Program-made: the position numbers and the translations under genes
In this document: in pieces, positions 23,301-30,515 of the stretch
Layout of the letters: the number at the start of each line of letters is the position of its first letter
Numbering within the stretch: position 1 is the first letter of the stretch
Virus record (IMG/VR): IMGVR_UViG_3300042542_002998
Coordinates: 1 to 33,933 of that record
Direction: 5' to 3' (one strand)
Length of the DNA stretch: 33,933 nucleotides
From: a virus
The notes under the pieces: generated by a model
Databases searched by the model: none
What the model saw: the letters and a program-made list of their open reading frames with translations, nothing else
Told to the model about the DNA's origin: nothing

Positions 23301-23749
23301 TGCTTGTCGAGGCCAAGCCTTGCGATGGCGGCGTTATTCAGCGCCGTCTGGTCAATCGCCCCGAGCCGCTCAAGTTCCACGAGCCGCTCGATCTCGTCGG
23401 CCACCACCTTCGCCTGGTCGCCATACTGCTTTTGGATGCGGATGCCTTCCGCAAACGCCTCGGCCGACCTCTTGGCTTCTTCAGTCAGTTGGGCAAACGC
23501 CGCCGCGTATTCCTGCGGCTTGATTGTGTCCGCCTGCAACTGATCCGCCAGCCGGGCGAACCGCTCGGCAAACTGCTCCTGGGCGCGAGCCGCTGCGGCA
23601 GAGCTTTCCGTGAACGGCGCGAAGACCTTCGTGGCCCGGTCCACCTGCGCCTGCAAACTGTTCAGCGCACGCTCGGCCTGCGTGAGCGACTTCGGGACGC
23701 TTGAAGCGTCCGCCGTCACCTTCATCGCAAGTCCGAGAATCGTCGCCAT
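20309..23749 (-). CDS. Tail tape measure protein
   Basis: The 1146-residue protein is almost entirely helical and Ala/Gln/Glu-rich. It starts ATILGLAMKVTADASSVPKS and has long coiled-coil stretches (LEQQFGKRIINEATLKQNAA). A hydrophobic middle (AGLVNPFTAGAAAFAALGAG and AVAAGRN) is typical of tape measure proteins. It follows the gpG/gpGT pair, the standard order. By the usual rule of about 0.15 nm per residue, a tail near 170 nm would be expected. The tape sets tail length and helps DNA ejection. Confidence 0.92.
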   Translation of the reverse strand: MATILGLAMKVTADASSVPKSLTQAERALNSLQAQVDRATKVFAPFTESSAAAARAQEQFAERFARLADQLQADTIKPQEYAAAFAQLTEEAKRSAEAFAEGIRIQKQYGDQAKVVADEIERLVELERLGAIDQTALNNAAIARLGLDKQTADSARARADAVAAAERKQSEAFAEARRTEEQAAAQANRQRALLEAEADAIRQRNLTAQERFDQEVGRARVLEEANLLTKQEFNRELQRQADLFAEATIAANRSGKAIEDAGKQGVLKFNELTGILSALPGPIGNVAGRLSGLASAGEGLARVFSGGLQNGLASIGASVAGLVNPFTAGAAAFAALGAGAVAAGRNLVQLEGEVERLGQLADRVGVSFSFIQVLEAAALQTGTSVEQLGGGFTRFLRAVNEARDGTKSAVEAFKNLRISTDAVRDGNPETLFQQAAQALAQMPDPAQRTATAMALFGKSGAELLPVIGQLGAAAADLERLGGALTDQQRADIDAFGGAMDRVGVASQGLYRQITANFAGMGTAIASSTAESIGSLNRFLKSLDDTASSKTWLGFQKSAERLKFDEEIIASRERLRKATEDLAKIQVPQIVSDGEFQAAQKLAKTFEDLKAASEDFGANQELAAEAAGKAIDLFTREAEAAGMSADSIKAFTESANADFKRFMDGLNEVAKESQRAAAAEEQENAAAAKAVETVRAQLNVAIEDSARFGQAGFDAALKYQNAIGELEQQFGKRIINEATLKQNAAAAAAEYQKQVDAFTKIEQLQRNIAAADEQRLAQLVAAQRETKQVETDLEFVLRQQKQLVEEIADARERGAVMAADAATARLAQLDQIQAKLEEQEQALEQGFGDGFARAFEATDKTIDGLIEKATQFGNVGALAAQALEQGVARAQQQASAGILTAETYQREVNQQQELFNQRLAAAQRVEDFLASKIDERQRAELEAVKQLEERKKQAAVNIQALEAKIQTEQKAIEEARDKGRLKDARAGVERVKQLEQARRLEQGIVDGRVQANRQQAQQLQQGSSAAQQFQSLVARQNDAFLQGFQNAYAGANAALAQSARVAEEQARRMEALTRPTNASVNVADIRTAEGQALVQDVAAQAQDPALIEARLQTRALQAISQAVLGASAQYLSENNAPVAIVGAARLG

Positions 23750-23751
23750 TG

Positions 23752-24060
23752 CTATTGCCCGAGGGTTCCTAACAGTTTTTGCAGTTCCGCCTTCATCTGG
23801 TCCGTGTGCTGCGGCGGCTTCTCAATCGGAATGAAATCGCTGGCCTGCGGTGCCTTCCCCTTCTGGGCGTAGGGGGCAAGGATCGCACTGGCGAGCAACC
23901 CCGTTTCCGCCCACGAGTCAGGGATAGCCTCGAAATACCTCGTGTAAGCAATCCACTCCGTGAGTTCTCGGCTGTCCATCCGCATGGACAACTCGCCGAC
24001 CGTCATGCCTAAGTGACCCGCCAGCCGAAACAGCAGCCGTCGCAGCGGGCGGGCGTTTAG
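23752..24060 (-). CDS. gpT-like part of the gpGT tail assembly chaperone (made by -1 frameshift)
   Basis: This frame continues gpG after the -1 shift at 24060. The slip adds LNARPLRRLLFRLAGHLG before MTVGELSMRMDSRELTEWIA, the gpT (DUF4035-like) core. The shift product would be 114 plus 102 = 216 residues. ATG 24006 has no good ribosome site, so independent translation is unlikely. The gpGT protein binds tape measure and tail tube subunits during assembly. Confidence 0.85.
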   Translation of the reverse strand, partial: LNARPLRRLLFRLAGHLGMTVGELSMRMDSRELTEWIAYTRYFEAIPDSWAETGLLASAILAPYAQKGKAPQASDFIPIEKPPQHTDQMKAELQKLLGTLGQ

Positions 24061-24401
24061 TTTTTTGCCAACTCCTCCACGTCCGCTTCGCTCATCGCGT
24101 TGTGCTTCATGGCTCGATCAAACAGCCGCGTCATCACGGCCGCCGACTTCTGCCCGAGCTTCTCGATCTGCTCCCGCGTGAAGAGAAGGTTGCCCTTCTC
24201 GTCGCAGAGCACCCGCTGGAGATACTCCGTGCGGAAGTTTTCGATGCCCGTTTCCTTCTTGCCGATCCACATGCGCTCGTAGGCGTCGCGTTCCGAGACG
24301 CTCATCACGCGAACGAAAACGCTGCCGCCCCACTCCTTGACCTTCACTTCGAGGAGCGATGCGTCGTTTGCTGCCAGGATCTGGTCTGCCGTCAGTGCCA
24401 T
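24057..24401 (-). CDS. Tail assembly chaperone gpG
   Basis: The 114-residue protein (EVKVKEWGGSVFVRVMSVSE, RDAYERMWIGKKETGI) has the pattern of phage minor tail assembly gpG proteins. It lies between the tail-tube and tape measure genes, and its last codons form a frameshift site. It coats the tape measure during tail assembly and is not in the mature virion, by analogy with lambda and HK97. Confidence 0.85.
   Translation of the reverse strand: MALTADQILAANDASLLEVKVKEWGGSVFVRVMSVSERDAYERMWIGKKETGIENFRTEYLQRVLCDEKGNLLFTREQIEKLGQKSAAVMTRLFDRAMKHNAMSEADVEELAKN
24060..24066 (-). other. Programmed -1 ribosomal frameshift site A AAA AAC
   Basis: The gpG frame ends GCA AAA AAC TAA, a perfect X XXY YYZ heptamer immediately before the stop. 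Six nucleotides downstream, CCCGCC can pair with GGCGGG to form a stimulatory stem. The -1 frame then reads into gpT without a stop to 23752. Slip site, spacing and downstream family all agree. Confidence 0.88.
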
Positions 24402-24411
24402 GCGTGTGTCC

Positions 24412-24732
24412 TCATTCGGGCGTGATTTTGAACGTCACCGCATACCGTGCGATGTCGTTGACTTTGCCCGAGAGTTGCACCCGCTCGCAGACGGCTTTCG
24501 TGGAGAAGGTCAGCCCGCCACCAGTGATAGACAGCGTTGACTTCTTGCCGTATTGGGCCAGCGAGACGTTGGCAGTGCTCAGGCACGAGATATCTATAGT
24601 GCCAACGTCAAATGCCCAGGTGCTCGCCCGCGCGAGCGGCAGACTGCCGCCCGCGCTGACCTTGATCTCCACGACCTCGCCGAAGTCCGTGGAGTTCCAC
24701 GAAGCCGTAACGCCCGTGCACTCGTTAGCCAT
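24412..24732 (-). CDS. Tail tube-like protein, second copy
   Basis: The 106-residue beta-rich protein (VVEIKVSAGGSLPL, FDVGTIDISCLST, FKITPE at the end) shares a pattern with its upstream neighbour, including TIDxS.L and a final FxVxF-type strand. Both look like the major tail tube fold or a tube/terminator pair. It is one of two paralogue-like proteins before gpG. Confidence 0.6.
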   Translation of the reverse strand: MANECTGVTASWNSTDFGEVVEIKVSAGGSLPLARASTWAFDVGTIDISCLSTANVSLAQYGKKSTLSITGGGLTFSTKAVCERVQLSGKVNDIARYAVTFKITPE

Positions 24733-24750
24733 GACGGGCCTCCGTCAGGC

Positions 24751-25134
24751 TTAGTAGCGGTCCACGCGGAAGGTGACCTGGCCCCGCACCGCGTCGTTCG
24801 TCGCAAACGTCAGCGTGGACGAAGCCACGGTGGCGGCAGCGCTGATCGCCGCCGACCCGCCGACCGTCAGCACGAGCGTTCCGGTTGAGGCGTCCCTGAT
24901 GATGTTCGTGCCGAGGTAGTCCACCACGACCTCGCGGCCCGTGTCGGTAGCAGAACCCTTGAGCGGGCGGCTGATGGTCTTCACGCTGTTGCCGGTGGTC
25001 AGGCCGAGGTGCGACACGTCAATGGTGTCGTCGGCGGCCGGGTCCGTGTTGCTCACCACGATGTTCGTGACGGTGAACGCGGTGCCACCGAACGAGAACG
25101 TGGTGCCCGATCCATCATGCGGCGTTGCTGACAT
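24751..25134 (-). CDS. Major tail tube protein candidate
   Basis: The 127-residue protein (TTFSFGGTAFTVTNIVVSNT, TIDVSHLGLTTG, GQVTFRVDRY) matches small siphophage tail tube proteins, built of one beta sandwich with a long loop. It comes right after the tail completion protein, as expected. Of the two related genes this is the better candidate for the main tube subunit. Confidence 0.75.
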   Translation of the reverse strand: MSATPHDGSGTTFSFGGTAFTVTNIVVSNTDPAADDTIDVSHLGLTTGNSVKTISRPLKGSATDTGREVVVDYLGTNIIRDASTGTLVLTVGGSAAISAAATVASSTLTFATNDAVRGQVTFRVDRY

Positions 25135-25137
25135 CTG

Positions 25138-25554
25138 CTAAGTCTCCTGCCAGAGGATTGCGTAGGTTTGTGAAACGGAATAAACCGGCGGAAGGTCGCC
25201 ACCGGCCAACTGGACGAATCCGTCTGCCTCGTTTTGGAGACTGACGTTCTTCACTTCCACATTGTTCACGGTGCCGCCGTACCCATCCAGAACCTTGCGG
25301 CACTTGTCAGCAAGGTCTCGCACGGCCTCATAGGTCTCGGCATAGATGTCCAGCGTCATGTTCACCGTGGGCACGCCCATCGGGCCGGATAGCGTGTGCG
25401 CTCGAATGACGCCCGACCGGCGATAGGTGGCGAACGGCAGGGCGGCCGTTGCTGGGGCCAGCACCGGGAACACGCGCGTGCCGATCACGGCAGCCACGGC
25501 TGTGTTTGCTACCAGGGCCGACCGCGCCACAGACTCGGGGGATTTGAACGACAT
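25138..25554 (-). CDS. Tail completion protein, DUF3168 type
   Basis: The 138-residue protein (ALVANTAVAAVIGTRVFPVL, ALPFATYRRSGV, TLDIYAETYEAVRDLADKCR, SQTYAILWQE) fits DUF3168, the gp17-like tail terminator that joins the tail tube to the head connector. Gene order agrees. Confidence 0.85.
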   Translation of the reverse strand: MSFKSPESVARSALVANTAVAAVIGTRVFPVLAPATAALPFATYRRSGVIRAHTLSGPMGVPTVNMTLDIYAETYEAVRDLADKCRKVLDGYGGTVNNVEVKNVSLQNEADGFVQLAGGDLPPVYSVSQTYAILWQET

Positions 25555-25591
25555 GCCCCCATCGTGCCAGCGAGCCCGCCTCTGCTTGCAG

Positions 25592-26413
25592 TTACGGCGT
25601 GCCGCTCACTGTGCCCGTGCCGCTGTAGTTCAGCGACGACAAGGCCCGCTCCAGCGAAATCCGAAGTTCCTGCTGGAGGATGAAGGCGACCTGCCGCTGG
25701 GATTGCCGCCATGCCGTTTCCACTGGCGGCTGGCCTTCGGTGCCGCCGGGCTGCATTCGCGGAATCACGATTGGCCTGTTCGACTTCTTGAAGAAAGCGT
25801 GCGGGTTGTCCGTAGAAACACCACCGTCGCTTTTCCTCATGATCTTGAACGGGCCGGTTCCGCTGAGGCTCGACGCGATATAAGTCGGGACTCGCTCGCG
25901 CACCTCGTGCAGCACGCCGCTGCCCTGAACGGTCTCGATAATCAGCCTTCCGTTTCGCCGTCTAGCCCGCTGGTATGGCGCTGTCGGGCTGCGTCGCTGG
26001 TACTGCCGCTCCTTGGGGCCGCCGGTGGGATTCCTCCCGCTAGGCACCTCGCGCTGCTTCGTTCCGAACTCCAGCCACCACTGGTGAAAGGCCCGGTCTG
26101 GCCCCAGCTGCACACCGCCCGGCGTGATCTCTTGGGCTTCGCCTTTGCCGGATCGGTTGTATCCAATGAGGCCCACGGCACCGCCGTCTTTGCCGTACAC
26201 CCTCACCTTGTGATTGACGGCCCGCTTCAGGTTGCCAGTGGGGCCAACAGGCGTCACCTCGCGCAGCCGCAGGAACGCGGGCCAGATCGCTTTCTCCAGC
26301 GCCTCGCCCAGGATCGGGGCCACTTCCTTCGGGGCAAACAGATTCCGCAGCGAATCGCGAAGGCCCGCGATTTCCTTGGAGTCGAGTTGCAGCTTGATTC
26401 CCGCGACGGCCAT
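25592..26413 (-). CDS. HK97 gp10-like head-tail protein
   Basis: From ATG 26413 (TAATG) the product is 273 residues. EIAGLRDSLRNLFAPKEVAP, TPVGPTGNLKRAVNHKVRVY and HQWWLEFGTK are typical of the gp10 family of minor tail or head-tail joining proteins. It is longer than usual because of a basic middle (RRRNGRLIIET) and a C-terminal extension (RQVAFILQQELRISLERALS). Confidence 0.8.
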   Translation of the reverse strand: MAVAGIKLQLDSKEIAGLRDSLRNLFAPKEVAPILGEALEKAIWPAFLRLREVTPVGPTGNLKRAVNHKVRVYGKDGGAVGLIGYNRSGKGEAQEITPGGVQLGPDRAFHQWWLEFGTKQREVPSGRNPTGGPKERQYQRRSPTAPYQRARRRNGRLIIETVQGSGVLHEVRERVPTYIASSLSGTGPFKIMRKSDGGVSTDNPHAFFKKSNRPIVIPRMQPGGTEGQPPVETAWRQSQRQVAFILQQELRISLERALSSLNYSGTGTVSGTP

Positions 26414-26733
26414 TAGCCGACGTTCTCCTGGCAGATGATCTCGTGTTCGCTGCGGTTGTTGTGTTCGAGCAGGCTGACGATCTCCAGAACACGGCCCCCC
26501 CACGACAGCCGCATGTTTTGCGTCAGGCCCGGCAGGTAACGCATCCGCACGCGGTGGCTCATCGAGACCTGATTCTGCCCGGCAAGGAGAGCCTCGCGGG
26601 CACTCACGCCGTCCACGCTCGCCCAGACGCTCGTGGAATTGCTCCACGCCAGCACCGTCTCGCCCAGGGCATTGGTCGTGCCGCTGGCGATCTGGACCGT
26701 AACGCGATCGCGGAGCTTCCCGGCGTCGATCAT
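26413..26733 (-). CDS. Head closure protein (SPP1 gp16-like)
   Basis: The 106-residue protein starts MIDAGKLRDRVTVQ, the standard opening of phage head-tail joining proteins, and continues with ALGETVLAWSNSTSVWASVD. A final SEHEIICQENV strand follows. ATGA overlap with the connector. It stoppers the connector after packaging. Confidence 0.88.
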   Translation of the reverse strand: MIDAGKLRDRVTVQIASGTTNALGETVLAWSNSTSVWASVDGVSAREALLAGQNQVSMSHRVRMRYLPGLTQNMRLSWGGRVLEIVSLLEHNNRSEHEIICQENVG

Positions 26734-27341
26734 CGGTACGAGCCCCACTTCTGCGAGTCGAGCAGGGACGACACGGCGAACTCCAGTTCTTTGGAGATCG
26801 AGCCCACGAGCACCGTGCTGCGGTTGTCGTACCAGAAGCCCACGAGCATCAGCATTGCGTGGCGGATCGCGGCGGGCACGTCGGTGCCGCTGGCCCCGTA
26901 GCCAGCCCACCACGTCACGCTGATCGCGTTGTCGTCTTGGAGGTGCGGTGGCCACGTCTGGCCGTACAACGCCTTCACGGCCCCCGGCGTGCTGTGCCGG
27001 TCAACGCGGTAACTCGCCGACGAGTAGGTGGCCGTCTCGCCCGTCTGGAATGTGAACGTCAGGGCGACGGCCGTGGCTGTGCCAGCGGTCGCCATTGGCG
27101 GGCGGGGGAGCTCGATGTCCATCGTGCCGTCTGGTGGGAATCGGTCGAACCTCATCGCCCACTGCGTGTAGACGAGCGTGCGATCCAGATACTGCTCGCA
27201 CCACTCGCGGGCTGCCGTGATGAGCGAGGCCACATAGGCGTCATCGGCGTTGCCGTCTATGCGGCAGTGGGCCTTCGCCTCGGAGAGCGTCACGGGCTCC
27301 ACGGCGGGGGGCGTCTGGCGGCTGAGGCTGCGGTACTTCAC
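26730..27341 (-). CDS. Head-tail connector (phiE125 gp8 / gp6-like)
   Basis: The 203-residue protein has PVTLSEAKAHCRIDGNADDA with YVASLITAAREWCEQYLDRT, the typical N-terminal helices of the gp6-like connector family. AIRHAMLMLVGFWYDNRSTV follows near the end. It forms the adaptor ring under the portal. Confidence 0.9.
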   Translation of the reverse strand: MKYRSLSRQTPPAVEPVTLSEAKAHCRIDGNADDAYVASLITAAREWCEQYLDRTLVYTQWAMRFDRFPPDGTMDIELPRPPMATAGTATAVALTFTFQTGETATYSSASYRVDRHSTPGAVKALYGQTWPPHLQDDNAISVTWWAGYGASGTDVPAAIRHAMLMLVGFWYDNRSTVLVGSISKELEFAVSSLLDSQKWGSYR

Positions 27342-27538
27342 TTCTTGCGTCTCCGCTTGGGCGTGGCGTCGGCCGTCTCCACGTCGTGCTCGACGGCGGC
27401 CGTCTCGATCAATTCCTGCTGCCGGTCCTCCACCGCGAACCGCTTGGCGATCAGTTCCGCCGCCAAGCCGCCGGGGATCTCCACGACCTGGCCGGGGCGG
27501 TAGTTGCGGAACGATCGCAGCATCCTTAGTTTCTTCAT
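27338..27538 (-). CDS. Small protein of the head-tail region
   Basis: The 66-residue protein (MKKLRMLRSFRNYRPGQVVE, GGLAAELIAKRFAVE) has a short beta motif (PGQVVEIPGG) and a Lys/Arg tail. ATGA and 4-nt overlaps couple it to both neighbours. Similar small proteins occur beside connectors in HK97-like phages; a head decoration or assembly role is a guess. Confidence 0.6.
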   Translation of the reverse strand: MKKLRMLRSFRNYRPGQVVEIPGGLAAELIAKRFAVEDRQQELIETAAVEHDVETADATPKRRRKK

Positions 27539-28269
27539 TGGGGCACGCTCCATGCAGTTTCGGGCTTCTTTCCGTTGGTCGTGAACTCGGTGGTCCACTG
27601 AAACACGGGCTTGCCGAGGTTCTGCCCCGGCCACGTCACGACATACTCGCCGTGGCCCAAGACGACGCGCGGCGTGATGAAGACGCGATTCCCGCTCTCG
27701 CGCCAGTTCCGCCAAAACCAGATGTCGTCATCGGTGCGGCCCTCGTTCCACGATCCATCGGGGCCGGGCTTCGACCAGAACCAAGGCTTCTTGCACCGCT
27801 TCAGGGCGGCCGTGCTGATGACCGTCAGGCCGAAGTGGGCCGTATCCACCTCCTGCACCGGCTCGGAGAACCACGACATCGGCAGGCTCGTCTTCCCGTC
27901 CTCGGGCGGGTTGTCGAGCGTGCCGGGTAGCGTGAGCATCGGTCGGCCGTCTTCGCGTTTCGTTTGCAGCCCCGTCAGCGCGTCGCACTGAAACGTCATG
28001 GCCATCGCGAAGAGGTGCTCCACGTCTTCCTTCGTGAAGAACGTGTCGTAGTCGATGGTGAGCAGGTATTCCGCCTTGTCGATGAATTGCTCGAAAATCC
28101 TGCTATTCACCTGTGACCAGAACGCACCAGTTCCCATTGTGGGGCGGATGCCGAGCGGCATGAGTGCCTGAGCCCATGCGAAGTGATTGGCCGTAAACGA
28201 CAGCCGTGGCATCGACAGCACGGCCTCAACGCGAACGTCGGCTTCAGTGCCCCCAACCTTGACGATCAT
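27535..28269 (-). CDS. GT-A fold glycosyltransferase in the head operon
   Basis: The 244-residue protein has KAEYLLTIDYDTFFTKEDVE, with a DxD at Asp73 and Asp75. It also has FQCDALTGLQ, HFGLTVISTAALKR and an acidic TDDDIWFWRNWRESG, all typical of GT-A transferases of the GT2 type. It lies between the capsid gene and the connector, behind a terminator, which suggests that it glycosylates virion proteins. An alternative is host-surface modification. Confidence 0.75.
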   Translation of the reverse strand: MIVKVGGTEADVRVEAVLSMPRLSFTANHFAWAQALMPLGIRPTMGTGAFWSQVNSRIFEQFIDKAEYLLTIDYDTFFTKEDVEHLFAMAMTFQCDALTGLQTKREDGRPMLTLPGTLDNPPEDGKTSLPMSWFSEPVQEVDTAHFGLTVISTAALKRCKKPWFWSKPGPDGSWNEGRTDDDIWFWRNWRESGNRVFITPRVVLGHGEYVVTWPGQNLGKPVFQWTTEFTTNGKKPETAWSVPQ

Positions 28270-28278
28270 GTGCTACCT

Positions 28279-28317
28279 CAAAAAGAGAGCGGGCCGCCCC
28301 GTAGTGGAGCGACCCGC
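28279..28317 (-). terminator. Rho-independent terminator after the capsid gene
   Basis: GCGGGTCGCTCC pairs with GGGGCGGCCCGC (12 bp, two of them G-U) across ACTAC, then TCTCTTTTT. It begins 31 nt after the capsid stop. Readthrough would be needed for downstream tail genes, so it probably lowers their expression relative to capsid. Confidence 0.85.
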
Positions 28318-28348
28318 CCAGTTTGCACATCACGTCAAGCCGTCAGGC

Positions 28349-29659
28349 TCACGCACCGACGAGGCCGATGACCGGACCGGCGACGGTGGACGAACCGAGG
28401 TTCGGGTGAGCGATCGCCACGCGGGCGACGGCCCGAATCACGGTCTGGTCGCTGAGGAAGTTCACCTGGTCGCTGCTCGCGATCTCGATGGACTGCCGCA
28501 CGCCGTAGTAGGAGCTGTTGGCCATGTTGCCGTACAGCGCCATCACCGCACCCGTCGAGTCCGCACCGCTCGGGAGCCGGTCGGTGAGAACCACCGGGCT
28601 GCCGAGGAACGTCAAGCCCATGCCCTGCGACAGGCCGACCGAACCGCCCTGGTTCAGGTCGAGAGCCTGCATGCAGGTCGCGAAGAAGAACGGCGAGCAG
28701 AACCACTTGGCACCCTGACGCGAGTGCTGCGGCACGGCCGCCATCATCGCGAGCAGGTTGGCCTTGGTCACCTCGTCGGGGGTGTCACCGGCAGCGGTCA
28801 CGAGCGACGCGGCGTAGGTGGCACCAGACGAGGCCAGGAGGCCGCCCGTGTGGCTGGTCACGAGACCGGCCACGCCAGGAGCGCTCGCCGGGTTGCCGCT
28901 CCACGCAGCCGCCTCGACGGCGTTGGCGAGCGACAGGCCGAGCTCCGTGGCAATGAAGTCGGCGATCGACACGATGGAGTCCTGGAGCAGTTCGCTCGCG
29001 ACAACCACCGCACCCGTCACCTTCTTCGCCGTCAGCGAGACCTGATTCATGGTCGGGTCGCTGGCCGTGATCGCCGTGTTCTCGTCGATCCAGTAGGCAG
29101 TCGTGCCGCCCGTCCGACGCGGGAACTGGAGCACGTCGCTCGGCATCGTCACGCTCGTGGCGTTCTGGGCGAAAGCCGAATACTGGTCAACGAGCCGGAT
29201 GACCGTCGAGGAGAGCACGTCGGGCACCACGGCCGAACCGCTGTTCGCCGAGGTGGAACCCATCGCACGGGCCTCGACGCCGTGATCCTGGCACCACCGC
29301 TTGGCCTCGGCGTCGCCGCTCTTGGCCTTCAGCCACATGCCCGTCTTGTAGGCATCCTCGACGCTGTTGAACGCACGCAGGCGGCCCGAGAAGGGAACGG
29401 CCTCGATGCGAACCTTGGGCTCATCGGCACGGACCTCGGGGGCGGGCGAGCAACGCTCGACCACCGATCGCAGGCTCTTGGCCGACTCAACGACCTTCTT
29501 CTCGAAGTCGATCTTGGCGGTGAGTTCGTCGGCACGCTTGTTGAGGTCGATCAGTTCGACATCGCGAGCGGTCGTGTCTTCGGCCTCGATCGCACGAACG
29601 GCGTCGATCCGGTTGGCGAGGGCAGCCGCCTCGTCCTGAAGCTTCTTGAGGTTGTCCAC
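28349..29659 (-). CDS. Major capsid protein, HK97 fold
   Basis: The 436-residue protein has an N-terminal delta domain of coiled coil (MDNLKKLQDEAAALANRIDA to about residue 100). The HK97 core follows: ATSVTMPSDVLQFPRRTG, VVVASELLQDSIVSIADFIA, FLGSPVVLTDRLPS, SSDQVNFLSDQTVIRAVARV. It starts at GTG 29659. The delta domain is probably removed by the protease upstream. A terminator follows the gene. Confidence 0.95.
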   Translation of the reverse strand: MDNLKKLQDEAAALANRIDAVRAIEAEDTTARDVELIDLNKRADELTAKIDFEKKVVESAKSLRSVVERCSPAPEVRADEPKVRIEAVPFSGRLRAFNSVEDAYKTGMWLKAKSGDAEAKRWCQDHGVEARAMGSTSANSGSAVVPDVLSSTVIRLVDQYSAFAQNATSVTMPSDVLQFPRRTGGTTAYWIDENTAITASDPTMNQVSLTAKKVTGAVVVASELLQDSIVSIADFIATELGLSLANAVEAAAWSGNPASAPGVAGLVTSHTGGLLASSGATYAASLVTAAGDTPDEVTKANLLAMMAAVPQHSRQGAKWFCSPFFFATCMQALDLNQGGSVGLSQGMGLTFLGSPVVLTDRLPSGADSTGAVMALYGNMANSSYYGVRQSIEIASSDQVNFLSDQTVIRAVARVAIAHPNLGSSTVAGPVIGLVGA

Positions 29660-29707
29660 TGTGGTGAATCTCCTGGCGGCGGTATTGCCGTGGAGTCCAC
29701 AGTGCCA

Positions 29708-29878
29708 CTAGCGGGCCGACCTCTTGCAGAAGCGCACTTCGGAAAGTGTTGTTTTCACAAACGCCACCGCCCGAGCCCCGCACCGGGGGCAGCGCAAATA
29801 CCGCTGCCGCTCGTCACCGCAGGGGCGGCTGGAACGGCAACGAAGTTTCTCGCCGCAGGTGCAGCGTGCTTCAGACAC
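29708..29878 (-). CDS. 56-residue zinc-ribbon protein between protease and capsid
   Basis: GTG 29878 overlaps the protease stop and has GAGG upstream. The product has Cys6-x-Cys8, CRSSRPC, LRCPRCGARA and a final FCKR. Two Cys pairs suggest a zinc ribbon, similar to Com-type or zinc-knuckle translation regulators. Its place just before the capsid gene raises the idea of a regulatory role. Confidence 0.6.
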   Translation of the reverse strand: MSEARCTCGEKLRCRSSRPCGDERQRYLRCPRCGARAVAFVKTTLSEVRFCKRSAR

Positions 29879-30515
29879 GGCGAAGCCTCAGTGCCCACGC
29901 CGCAGCGGCGTCACGGACCAGGGAACGCTTGGCGACAACGGCGGCCACCGCCTCGGGCTCGGGCTGCGACTGCGACGCCAGCCAGGCTTCGTAGGACCGC
30001 ATGGCAACAGAAGCAGAGGTGGCGGGGTACGCGGGCACGAGTACCGGCCCCACGTCATACAGCCCGCTCACCTCGCGGATCTGGCGGACGGCCTTGCCGT
30101 CCTCGCCCTGGCGGAAGCCTTCGCCGCTCTTATCCACCGTGAAGGCGAACGACGAGCCGCGTACGTCGCGCCGCTGGATCAACTCCATCACGTCGGCCCG
30201 GCTCACTGGCGGCGTCACGACGTACCGCAGTCCCTTCTCGTCTGACGAGAGTTCGAGCGTGCCGCTCGACGTGCGGCCCAGGACGATGTTGCTGTCGTGG
30301 TTGAACAGGGCCACCACGTCGCTCTTGCCCCGCTGGCGGTTCAGGATCTTGTCGAAGGCACCCGGCAGGATCTCCTCGCGGAACCCACCGAGGTCGAGGG
30401 AAAGCCGGTTGTAAACGGCGGCGTAGCCGATGATCGCGGCCCGGCCATCGGCCCGGCTCTCCACGATCAACTCGTTCTCTTCCTCAAAGGCGAAGTCGCG
30501 GCGTTCAATTTCCAT
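29871..30515 (-). CDS. Prohead maturation protease, HK97 type
   Basis: The start MEIERRDFAFEEENEL at 30515 gives 214 residues. FNHDSNIVLGR holds His73, and RDVRGSSFAFTV holds the nucleophile Ser121 or Ser122. YDVGPVLVPAYPATSASVA ends the S78 domain. It cleaves the capsid delta domain and itself. It overlaps the portal gene by 11 nt. Confidence 0.93.
   Translation of the reverse strand: MEIERRDFAFEEENELIVESRADGRAAIIGYAAVYNRLSLDLGGFREEILPGAFDKILNRQRGKSDVVALFNHDSNIVLGRTSSGTLELSSDEKGLRYVVTPPVSRADVMELIQRRDVRGSSFAFTVDKSGEGFRQGEDGKAVRQIREVSGLYDVGPVLVPAYPATSASVAMRSYEAWLASQSQPEPEAVAAVVAKRSLVRDAAAAWALRLRRV

Noticed and set aside
28187-30142. A 651-codon plus-strand frame opposite the capsid and protease genes
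   Set aside because: It is a GC-rich shadow frame full of Arg/His/Gly opposite confident capsid and protease genes. The same applies to long plus-strand frames at 6926-8464, 30430-32013, 362-1600 and 20876-21793.
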